A DNA stretch of 19,442 nt, from contig JBPCIX010000064.1 of assembly GCA_051005875.1 (NCBI GenBank), forward strand, positions 1 to 19,442, written 5' to 3'. Below, one piece after another: positions 13,415 to 19,442 of this stretch. The notes under the pieces are model-generated. The model was not told where the DNA came from and did no database searches. It saw nothing but the letters and a program-made list of their open reading frames with translations. The position numbers were made by a program, and so were the translations under genes. Every line of letters starts with the position of its first letter. Position 1 is the stretch's first letter. Origin of the DNA: JBPCIX01 sp051005875. GTDB lineage: Bacteria > Actinomycetota > CADDZG01 > JAHWKV01.

Positions 13415-14089
13415 ATGGCCTCAACACGTCTCGGCGATGCTTTTTCACTAGTTTTCGGTGCTTGGGGCACGCGTCCCCTGGCAAAACGCATCGTTACGGT
13501 GGTTGCACTGCTGATGCTGATTGCCGGGGCCGGGTTGATCGCGTATCCCACGGTTACGGATCTGTATTCCAGCCGTCAGCAACAACAACTGGCCAGCGAA
13601 TTCACATCGTCCGAGTTCAAAACGCAGTTTGCCTCGGGAAGCATCGTGCCGGGTCAGGTGCTTAGCCGGATAGAGATACCGGCCATAAGAGTGGAAGCCC
13701 TTTTCGTTGAGGGAACCGAAGGCCGCGCGCTCCGAGCGGGAGCGGGACACTATGCGAAAACCCCTCTCCCCTGCGAGGAGGGCAATGTGGCCATCGCCGG
13801 GCACCGAACAACTTTTGGCAAGCCTTTTAACCGCATTGATGAACTCAAAGGGGGAGAGGTCATTAAGCTGGTCACGCCCGAAAGGCAGTGCTCCTACCGG
13901 GTCGTGATCATAGATTCTGAAAAATCAAAGCCTCGGCCCATCCCCAAATCGGCTTCATGGATAACAGATCCGGGCAACGTTTCGGTTCTGAATCGGCTGC
14001 CGGGCTCAATGCTCACTCTTACTACCTGCCACCCGAAGCGCAGCGCTAAGCAACGTCTGATCCTAAGGGCCGAGCTAATTCCCGCCTGA
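13415..14089 (+). CDS. Class E-type sortase
   Basis: A 224-aa membrane-anchored cysteine transpeptidase that joins cell-wall sorting signals to peptidoglycan or pilin subunits. An N-terminal helix (VTVVALLMLIAGAGLIAYPT, about 27-46) anchors it. The beta-barrel domain starts LSRIEIPAIRVEALFVEGT. The catalytic triad is visible: His130 in VAIAGHRTTFG, Cys205 in LTLTTCHPKRS and Arg214 in AKQRLILRAEL. The CHP motif and QRLI arginine are characteristic of actinobacterial class E enzymes. The ribosome site is weak (GTGGGT). An intrinsic terminator follows immediately, so it may be a single-gene unit next to its likely substrate gene. Confidence 0.93.
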   Translation: MASTRLGDAFSLVFGAWGTRPLAKRIVTVVALLMLIAGAGLIAYPTVTDLYSSRQQQQLASEFTSSEFKTQFASGSIVPGQVLSRIEIPAIRVEALFVEGTEGRALRAGAGHYAKTPLPCEEGNVAIAGHRTTFGKPFNRIDELKGGEVIKLVTPERQCSYRVVIIDSEKSKPRPIPKSASWITDPGNVSVLNRLPGSMLTLTTCHPKRSAKQRLILRAELIPA

Positions 14090-14103
14090 AACGGGCGGTT
14101 TTT
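14082..14103 (+). terminator. Intrinsic terminator after sortase 1
   Basis: CCGCC (14082-14086) pairs with GGCGG (14094-14098) around a seven-base loop, followed directly by five Ts (14099-14103). The left arm lies within the last codons of the sortase gene and the loop contains its stop. Confidence 0.7.
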
Positions 14104-14179
14104 GATCGATTCGGGCTGCATCGCGCAGACCTAAACGTCATTTTCGAAGAATTCTCAAAAATTTGGCCCGAAGGGAGTG

Positions 14180-14260
14180 GGTTTCCTGAGAAACCGGCGT
14201 TTTACAGATCAGCAACCAAAATTAGGCCTGTTTCAGGGATCATTCGAGAAACCTGCAGGT
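14180..14260 (+). promoter_or_regulatory. Structured leader of the LPXTG-protein gene
   Basis: The 192-bp gap before the LPLTG protein contains a perfect hairpin GGTTTC-CTGA-GAAACC (14180-14195) and a perfect 10-bp palindrome ACCTGCAGGT (14251-14260), about 20 bases before the start. No promoter of good quality can be assigned. They may be regulator sites or a leader structure; no known riboswitch class is recognised. Confidence 0.3.
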
Positions 14261-14281
14261 CGACGAAAAAGGAGCGACAAG

Positions 14282-15646
14282 ATGAGAAAGCGGCTCGGTT
14301 TCACCGCACTTGCCGTAGTGGCAGTGTGTCTTGCAATTATGCCTGCCGCGATGGCGCAGGCCCCGGCGGCGGCGGGCTCGGTCATGGCGGCCAACGGCAG
14401 TGGAGACGCCAGGGCGCTCGACCTTGACGTACTCGGCCTGGCCCGCCTGACCATAGCGGCGGCCGATGGCTCGTTCGAGATGAATACCCAGGGCCAGGGC
14501 TCGGCGACAACAAAGGGCCGTGCAGTAGGCCTTTGCAACCTCGTCACAGGCGGCAGCGATCCGCTGGCCTGCACGAGCGGCAACCCCGTCTCAAGCTCCG
14601 CTCCCACCGGGAACGGCACGCCTGCGGACGCCTGCACAGTCCCCGAGGTCAACTTGCCCTCAATCATCAACGTAAGGGCTCTGTGCGCACACTCTGACTC
14701 AAAGGTCGAGGGCGCCAAAGTAACCGGTAACCACACCGCCTCGCTGGCCTCGCTGAATGTCGGTCTTTCAACTGACATCGCAGCCCTGCTGAAGCAGCTG
14801 ACCGATGCAGCCAACGCTGCTGTGGCCACTGCAACCGGCACGGCAACGGGTGCTGTTACTGCCGTTTCCCCCGCCACAGCCGCCACGCTCAAGAGCGTGA
14901 CGGATACCCTAACCGGCGTATTGTCGACTGCTACCGGGACGGCTCAAACCACCCTGCAAACGGTGCAGGGTCAGCTTGCGACTATCCTGCCGCAGGTCAC
15001 GAGTCTTGCCGAGATCAAGGTGCTTCCGGCTGAAGTCCACCTGGACAGCGCCAAAGAGAAGACTGCTGCGGTTCGGGCAACTTCCAGCACGGTCAGCATC
15101 GACTTGCTAAAGAACCCCTTAACCGGAGCTCTTATCCACCTGGAAGTCACTCCCTCGAAGGCTGAGGCGACTTTCAACGGTGACAGCGGCAAGGCTAACT
15201 GCCATGCCGAGGCTGCTCTAGTGCACGTCAAGGTCGCTAACCTTCTCGGAGGCCGCGACCTGATCGATGTGGCGCCCGGCGCCAACCTGCTCGACCTCAG
15301 CAAGCTGCTTCCGCTGGGCGACGGACTCGTTGGAATCAAGGTTGCCTCGGCAACTCAGGACTCCATAAACAACGATAGCTGCCGTGCCGAGGCACGAGGC
15401 CTCGAGCTGAATGTACTGAAGGCGCTAAACGGCGGAATCGCACTGCGGGTTGCTTCGACCAACGCTGAAATCAAGGGCAAGGTCACCGCGCTTACTCTGG
15501 CGGCCGGCCCGGTTTGCCCAGACCCCAAGGGTTGCCTGCCTTTGACAGGTGGTCCGGTCTACAGCTACATGGCAGGAGCGTTCGTGCTCGCAGCATTCGC
15601 ACTGGGTTCCTTCCTGGTGTACCGCAGGCTGAGCGCAACGGCCTAA
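14282..15646 (+). CDS. Secreted surface protein with LPLTG cell-wall sorting signal
   Basis: The ATG at 14282 follows AAAAAGGAG at about seven bases, and begins a clean signal peptide (MRKRLGFTALAVVAVCLAIM, cleavage likely after AMA at 25). The earlier in-frame start at 14177 has no such features. The 454-aa protein ends with CLPLTGG (LPLTG at 419-423), a hydrophobic helix and the positive tail YRRLSATA, so it is a sortase substrate. The mature part has a Thr/Ala-rich low-complexity stretch (around NAAVATATGTATGAVTAV) and recurring short beta motifs (ARALDLDVLGL, HAEAALVHVKVANLL, RAEARGLELNVLKAL). It contains eight cysteines that could form four disulphides. No enzymatic domain is seen. It sits between two sortase genes. 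Confidence 0.88.
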   Translation: MRKRLGFTALAVVAVCLAIMPAAMAQAPAAAGSVMAANGSGDARALDLDVLGLARLTIAAADGSFEMNTQGQGSATTKGRAVGLCNLVTGGSDPLACTSGNPVSSSAPTGNGTPADACTVPEVNLPSIINVRALCAHSDSKVEGAKVTGNHTASLASLNVGLSTDIAALLKQLTDAANAAVATATGTATGAVTAVSPATAATLKSVTDTLTGVLSTATGTAQTTLQTVQGQLATILPQVTSLAEIKVLPAEVHLDSAKEKTAAVRATSSTVSIDLLKNPLTGALIHLEVTPSKAEATFNGDSGKANCHAEAALVHVKVANLLGGRDLIDVAPGANLLDLSKLLPLGDGLVGIKVASATQDSINNDSCRAEARGLELNVLKALNGGIALRVASTNAEIKGKVTALTLAAGPVCPDPKGCLPLTGGPVYSYMAGAFVLAAFALGSFLVYRRLSATA

Positions 15647-15683
15647 ATTGACCGAATACCTCAGGAAAGAGGAGTCATCCTCG

Positions 15684-16343
15684 ATGAAATCCTCTCTGAG
15701 GCAATGGTTTCAAAGCCCAAAGAGACGGCGGGTGCTCGCAACTTCGGTTGCGGGCCTCGCCGTCACTCTGGCACTCAGTGCAGTTGGCGTTTTCGCTTAT
15801 CCTTATTACACCAACCTGCGTGCCGGCACCGTTCAGCGCAGGCTGGCCGATACTTTTGCAACCCCCCAGATTAAGCAGGCCTACTCACAGCGGAAGCTGG
15901 TGGACGGCAGCCCCCTCACAAGAATCGAGATACCTTCAATCGGCACCAACACCATCGTCGTCGAGGGGACCTCAATCAAGGCCCTGAACACCGGCGCAGG
16001 CCATTACCCCGGGACACCACTGCCCGGTGAGGCCGGCAACGTGGCCATTGCAGGTCATCGCACCATGTATGGCCAGCCGTTTCACCGGCTGGAGCAGATT
16101 CGCAGCGGTGACAAAGTGACTCTTACGACACCTTTCGGCAAGTATGTTTACGAGGTTATCCCCACCTGGGAGAGCAAAGCAGTGCCCTTTGTCACGGCGC
16201 CGGACGATTGGACGATGGCAGCTCAATCCAGTCAGTCAATGCTCACTTTGACAACGTGCAACCCGATCGGGAAGTCAACAAACCGGTTGGTAGCCAAGGC
16301 AAAGCTGATCAGTTCCGAAAAATTCGAGAGCACGAAAGCTTGA
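15684..16343 (+). CDS. Second sortase (class D/E type)
   Basis: An ATG at 15684 preceded nine bases upstream by AAAGAGGAG is chosen over an upstream TTG at 15648 lacking a ribosome site; the product is 219 aa. It has an N-terminal anchor (LATSVAGLAVTLALSAVGVF) and a sortase fold starting LTRIEIPSIGTNTIVVEGTS. The catalytic His125 lies in VAIAGHRTMYG, Cys192 in LTLTTCNPIG and Arg201 in STNRLVAKAKL. CNPIG differs from the CHPKR of the first sortase, so the two enzymes probably differ in substrate preference. It lies 37 bases after its likely substrate gene and 7 bases before the next surface-protein gene, forming one operon. Confidence 0.93.
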   Translation: MKSSLRQWFQSPKRRRVLATSVAGLAVTLALSAVGVFAYPYYTNLRAGTVQRRLADTFATPQIKQAYSQRKLVDGSPLTRIEIPSIGTNTIVVEGTSIKALNTGAGHYPGTPLPGEAGNVAIAGHRTMYGQPFHRLEQIRSGDKVTLTTPFGKYVYEVIPTWESKAVPFVTAPDDWTMAAQSSQSMLTLTTCNPIGKSTNRLVAKAKLISSEKFESTKA

Positions 16344-16350
16344 GCCCCAG

Positions 16351-17553
16351 ATGATCAAACGAAGGTTGAGCGTCCTCATGGGTCTGGTGGCAAGCCTGTT
16401 GGCGGTGGCCGGCGCCCTCCCGGTCACCGCTCAGGCAGGCCTCAGCGGATTTTCCGTCTCATTCAAGGATCCGACCCCTCGTGGCGGCGAAGTTATTTCC
16501 GGCATTCGCACCATCACCGTCGAGGCCAACGCTCCCGGTCCCTCGGGTGGAACAATTAAGTCGGTCAACGTGAGTCTGAAGAAGGCCAACGGCGACGTGG
16601 TAAAGAGCTTTGACCGCAACTACTGTGCCAGCGGGGGCGATTGCGCATTGTCGGAATCGGCGGTCACCGAGAGTGTTAGCTACCCGTGGGACACAAACGG
16701 GCTAACCCCGGCAAACGGTATTTATCAGCTCTTAGTGGTCGTTACGCCCACGTCCTCGCTGTTTGATTCGGCTATTGCCGAGGTCAAAGACATCAAGGTG
16801 AACAACGCTCCCGCTACGCCCGGCAACCTGACCGTGAGCGCTCCTGTCCTGGGCGACCCGAGACTTGGTTTGAGCTGGGGGGCTAACAATGGCGAGCCCG
16901 ACCTGGTCGGCTACAGGCTGAGTCGATCAATGAACGGTGGATCCTTTACTCAGATTGCGGTAATACCCCAACCGACCAGGAGTTACATTGACACCGGCCT
17001 GCCTTTTGATGTTCCCATTCGATATCAACTGACTGCCTATAGATCCAGCCCCGTAGATATCACCAACGGTATTTCGTCGGCACCAACCCCGGCGACCACG
17101 GCGACCACCATTCGCCCTCTGCCCCCACCACCCATAGACGGCGGCACAGCAGCCAACCCCACCGGTCCCGGGCCCAAGGCCCTCTCCAGCGATCCAACGC
17201 TGCGTTTGGGCACGGGTTCTACAACTCCCGGAGGGGTTGCGCCGGTTATCATTCCGCCGCAGGCGCCGATCATTGGCCCCCGTAGAGACGGCGGCTCCGG
17301 CTTCAACCGTCTGCTCGACTTCGGCGCCAGTCCTCCCCAAGTAGAGATAGACGAAACGACCGAGGGATCAGCATTCGGAAATGCAATCACCTCTCCAGGA
17401 AGGCTAATCACAGAGCAGCTACGGGTCAATCCAGTCCGATTCGTGGCAGCAGCCTTCCTGCTGCTGGTAACGGCCGGCCACTTAGGCAGAGCAGCCCGAA
17501 GGCTCCTGCTACCCTCAGCCGACGGCGCTCCGACAACCCCACTAGCAGCCTAA
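16351..17553 (+). CDS. Secreted Ig-like/Fn3 protein with C-terminal membrane anchor
   Basis: The ATG at 16351 opens a signal peptide (MIKRRLSVLMGLVASLLAVA, likely cleaved after AQA at 29). Residues about 34-150 form an Ig-like beta domain (GFSVSFKDPTPRGGEVISGI, with a likely disulphide between the cysteines of NYCASGGDCAL). Residues about 154-240 are a fibronectin type III domain (APATPGNLTVSAPVLGDPRL, LSWGANNGEPDLVGYRLSRS). A long Pro/Thr/Gly-rich linker follows, then a hydrophobic segment (VRFVAAAFLLLVTAGHLG, about 362-379) and a basic tail (RAARRLLL). There is no LPXTG motif, so it is held by the membrane helix, perhaps as an adhesion or scaffold protein for the sortase module. The ribosome site before it is weak (GAGCCCCAG), so coupling to the sortase is likely. 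Confidence 0.85.
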   Translation: MIKRRLSVLMGLVASLLAVAGALPVTAQAGLSGFSVSFKDPTPRGGEVISGIRTITVEANAPGPSGGTIKSVNVSLKKANGDVVKSFDRNYCASGGDCALSESAVTESVSYPWDTNGLTPANGIYQLLVVVTPTSSLFDSAIAEVKDIKVNNAPATPGNLTVSAPVLGDPRLGLSWGANNGEPDLVGYRLSRSMNGGSFTQIAVIPQPTRSYIDTGLPFDVPIRYQLTAYRSSPVDITNGISSAPTPATTATTIRPLPPPPIDGGTAANPTGPGPKALSSDPTLRLGTGSTTPGGVAPVIIPPQAPIIGPRRDGGSGFNRLLDFGASPPQVEIDETTEGSAFGNAITSPGRLITEQLRVNPVRFVAAAFLLLVTAGHLGRAARRLLLPSADGAPTTPLAA

Positions 17554-17554
17554 T

Positions 17555-17568
17555 CCCCCGGTTGGGGG
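17555..17568. terminator. Short hairpin between convergent genes
   Basis: CCCCC-GGTT-GGGGG fills the 16-bp gap between the stop of the Fn3 protein (17551-17553) and the stop of the sigma-factor gene (17570-17572, minus). It may terminate both transcripts, but neither side has a T-tract. Confidence 0.4.
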
Positions 17569-17569
17569 C

Positions 17570-19072
17570 TCAGGGGCTGGTTGAGGTTGTTGCGCTCGTG
17601 GTTAGCGTGGACGAAGGGGGTGAAGCGAGAGTTGTCGGCGCTGGTGATTGAGTCGGGGGACTTGTGACCGGGGCCGCCTTTATCAATGCGTCCTTGATCG
17701 CTTGTAGCAAGGCGTCTTTATCGGTTGGGATCGCGGGCAGGTTTAAGGTTTCCGCTAGCTGGATCAGGGCTTGACCGGGCAGCTCGGACAGGAGATTTAA
17801 CTGAGACTGGATGGGCAGTTGCTTCAACGAAAGGTTGGGCAACGTGGCCCCCAACAGGTCAAGGACCGATTGGAGCACCGCAGGCGCATTGACCGCAGGT
17901 AGGAGCGGAAGCGTCGCCGCAGGCGCATCGTTGACGGTCGTGTCGCCGGGGGCTTTTGTCTCGACGAAGTAAGCCACCGGCAGTTTTGCCGGATCGGCCT
18001 GGAAAGTTTGGGTGAAAACGGGGGCCGAGAAGGCCGTGACCGGAGATATCTGTTGCTTTACCTCTTGGTAGCCCGCGACGGCGGTGAGCGAAACGGCCCC
18101 AGCCAATGCCAGCGAGCCCGCAACATGCAGAGCCTGGACCATCGGGGCGGCCATTTGGCCCCCCGGTCCGGCTTTCAGGGTGTCGGCAAGCTTTTCCAAC
18201 TTCAGCTTCCAGCCAAGCCCTGAGCTTGGGTTGGCCACGAGATTCGAAACCAATTGGTGCGACCAAGCGGGTTTCACGAACTGGAAGACGGGCAGGGCTG
18301 CAAACAGAGCATCCGAGGCATGAATCGATTGAGATTTCGTCCGGCAATCCGGACAGTCCTTCAGGTGACGGCTGGCTTCACTGCCGGGGGCTTCGCCGTT
18401 TAGCGCGACCAACCTGAGTGCCCGCTTGCATACGGCCCGCTGGCCCTCGGCCCCCTCGACTGCGCTTGCCTCGAGCCTGAAACGAGCCTTGGCCCGGCGG
18501 AGTGTCCCCTCGACGCCCCGAATGTTCGTTCCGATAACCTGGGCTATTTCTGCGTAGGACATTCCTTCGATCTCCTTTAGTACCAGCGCGGTCCTTTGCC
18601 TTGGCGGCAGCTTTTCGAGGGCCGTTTTCACTTGCGAGCTGGCCATCTGCTGAGACATCGAATTCCACACGTTGTCGGTGTCTGGACTTACGTTTTCGAG
18701 TTCGGGGAGATCCTCAGGGTCTGTGGCGAAAGGCCGGTGAACATCGCGGCGAGACTCATCGATTACAAGGTTTTTCGCAATCCTGATTAACCAGGGCTCA
18801 AACTGATAGCGCCCGTTGAAAGTGCCGAGCGAAGTGAGTGCCCGGGCAAAAACTTCTTGGGTCAGATCCTCGGCATGCGACCTGCCGTTGGTCAGGTAAC
18901 TGACGAAGGAATAAATTCTCGGATAATGGCGCTCAATCAACTGCGACGCCGCTTCGCCACCACCACTCTGTGCGGCTCGGATGAGCGATTTGTCCGACCG
19001 AAAATCTCGGCTTCCACCGGTACGCAGGTCGCGCAGTCTGCCGAATGAGGCGGAGTGCTGCGCTATCGCCAT
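17570..19072 (-). CDS. ECF sigma factor fused to zinc-binding, transmembrane and extracytoplasmic segments
   Basis: A 500-aa protein, more than twice the usual ECF length. Sigma region 2 spans about 27-110 (HAEDLTQEVFARALTSLGTF, EPWLIRIAKNLVIDESRRD). Region 4 spans about 142-200 (LPPRQRTALVLKEIEGMSYA, EIAQVIGTNIRGVEGTLRRA). An anti-sigma-like zinc motif follows, with Cys215, then His236-x3-Cys240-x2-Cys243 (RHLKDCPDC). One membrane helix lies at about 311-334 (MVQALHVAGSLALAGAVSLT). The remaining 165 residues are leucine-rich (LPNLSLKQLPIQSQLNLLSE) and end in a Pro/Ser/Thr tail, predicted outside the cell. The ATG at 19072 has GGGAG eight bases upstream. It converges on the sortase operon, suggesting it controls envelope genes; a membrane-tethered factor released on signal is inference. 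Confidence 0.88.
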   Translation of the reverse strand: MAIAQHSASFGRLRDLRTGGSRDFRSDKSLIRAAQSGGGEAASQLIERHYPRIYSFVSYLTNGRSHAEDLTQEVFARALTSLGTFNGRYQFEPWLIRIAKNLVIDESRRDVHRPFATDPEDLPELENVSPDTDNVWNSMSQQMASSQVKTALEKLPPRQRTALVLKEIEGMSYAEIAQVIGTNIRGVEGTLRRAKARFRLEASAVEGAEGQRAVCKRALRLVALNGEAPGSEASRHLKDCPDCRTKSQSIHASDALFAALPVFQFVKPAWSHQLVSNLVANPSSGLGWKLKLEKLADTLKAGPGGQMAAPMVQALHVAGSLALAGAVSLTAVAGYQEVKQQISPVTAFSAPVFTQTFQADPAKLPVAYFVETKAPGDTTVNDAPAATLPLLPAVNAPAVLQSVLDLLGATLPNLSLKQLPIQSQLNLLSELPGQALIQLAETLNLPAIPTDKDALLQAIKDALIKAAPVTSPPTQSPAPTTLASPPSSTLTTSATTSTSP

Positions 19073-19078
19073 TACCTA

Positions 19079-19128
19079 GGCTCCCACAAAGCCGTAGCCT
19101 CGCCTGGTTTTCCGGGCGACCCAGCTAC
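19079..19128 (-). promoter_or_regulatory. Structured 5' leader of the sigma-factor gene
   Basis: On the minus strand, helix GTAGC/GCTAC (19128-19124 with 19098-19094) encloses CGCCCGG-AAAA-CCAGGCG (one mismatch). Immediately after is GGCT-TTGTGGG-AGCC (19093-19079), whose loop and right arm include the GGGAG ribosome site, six bases before the ATG. Folding could therefore hide the ribosome site. A CATAAT -10-like element lies just upstream (19136-19131), and a CTGTT-C-AACAG palindrome at 19138-19148. No known riboswitch class is recognised. Confidence 0.4.
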
Positions 19129-19228
19129 TATTATGCCTGTTCAACAGTAACACCCCCATGGCCGGGGCACAAAAAACCCCTCTGTGGCCTATAACGCTGG
19201 CTAAGCCGAAAACCCACGGCCCTCTCCC

Positions 19229-19442
19229 TATTTTTTCGGAATATTCCTTCAAATACTTGAGGACCGCCCGCAGAGTCGCGGTCTAGTGGTCCGAATCGCA
19301 AATAATCCTCGCATACGAACGCACCTGCATCCCCGATGGCTGCGTTGCGGCCGGCTTCGCCTCTCGCTCGGGTACTCCCCGGTACACGTCGCTCGCCGCG
19401 CCTTGCCCTCGGGGCGCAGGAGCGCTCTCTTGTGCAAGGCTA
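19229..19442. repeat. Candidate multicopy intergenic repeat, runs off the right edge
   Basis: No convincing gene occurs between 19073 and the window end. A minus-strand frame of 62 codons (19249-19437) is rich in Arg and Cys, has no known motif, and is probably spurious. The sequence is dense in structure: the perfect palindrome GGAATATTCC (19238-19247), the hairpin GACCGC/GCGGTC (19262-19267 with 19278-19283), the repeated GGTAC in GGTACTCCCCGGTAC, and GCTCG/CGCTCG-type short repeats. It resembles intergenic repeat families I have seen in GC-rich bacterial genomes, but that is memory and is not verifiable here. Confidence 0.35.

Noticed and set aside
14233..14892. 219-codon minus-strand frame opposite the LPLTG protein
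   Set aside because: The plus-strand gene has a signal peptide, sorting signal and ribosome site; the antisense frame has none and is a compositional shadow.
19079..19128. Cyclic di-GMP (GEMM) riboswitch in the sigma-factor leader
   Set aside because: A GTAGC-GGGT-like segment recalls the 3' part of the class, but the GCAAAGCC core and the tetraloop-receptor half are missing upstream.

Overview
The window looks like a chromosomal segment from an uncultivated, Gram-positive-type (monoderm) Actinomycetota. The grounds are a Tad/Flp locus in the actinobacterial gene order (tadZ-tadA-tadB-tadC-flp-tadE-tadE-like, as in Mycobacterium Rv3660c-Rv3654c), two sortases of class D/E type with an LPXTG substrate, GTG/TTG start codons, moderately high GC and a selenocysteine tRNA. 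This lineage call is inference from gene content. No rRNA or phylogenetic marker protein is present.

Left part (1-6540). A partial ribbon-helix-helix antitoxin gene runs off the left edge, followed by a complete flavin monoamine oxidase on the minus strand. From about 1600 to 6250 is an accessory 'graveyard'. It holds a methyltransferase scrap, two copies of a 103-bp hicA/hicB junction, and an AbiE-type pair (intact AbiEi-like regulator, frameshifted nucleotidyltransferase toxin). It also holds an orphan HicB with a truncated HicA, a second broken AbiEii-type toxin, a small putative toxin/RHH antitoxin pair and a DUF6941-like gene. The region ends at tRNA-Sec (selC, minus strand). A 19-bp copy of the 3' end of that tRNA plus its T-tract lies at 1979-1997, so 1979-6454 has the layout of a decayed tRNA-targeted island. 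No integrase is visible.

Middle (6540-7780). A possible small ORF and a TerC/Alx-family membrane protein lie between the tRNA and the Tad locus.

Right part (7964-19072). The Tad locus encodes the ATPases and membrane platform for a Flp-type pilus. tadZ, tadA, tadB and tadC are joined by 4-bp start/stop overlaps. A 15-bp tandem repeat precedes the pilin gene flp, and tadE and a TadE-like gene follow. A near-consensus promoter then opens a cell-surface module: sortase 1, an intrinsic terminator, an LPLTG-anchored secreted protein, sortase 2, and a secreted Ig/Fn3 protein with a C-terminal membrane anchor. Facing it, with only 16 bp between stop codons, is an unusual 500-aa ECF sigma factor. 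It is fused to a zinc-binding anti-sigma-like segment, a transmembrane helix and an extracytoplasmic Ala/Pro/Thr-rich tail. The simplest reading is one cell-envelope programme: pilus secretion, covalent display of surface proteins, and a membrane-tethered sigma factor that may sense the envelope. The last 370 bp hold the structured leader of the sigma gene and a GC-rich stretch that looks like an intergenic repeat.
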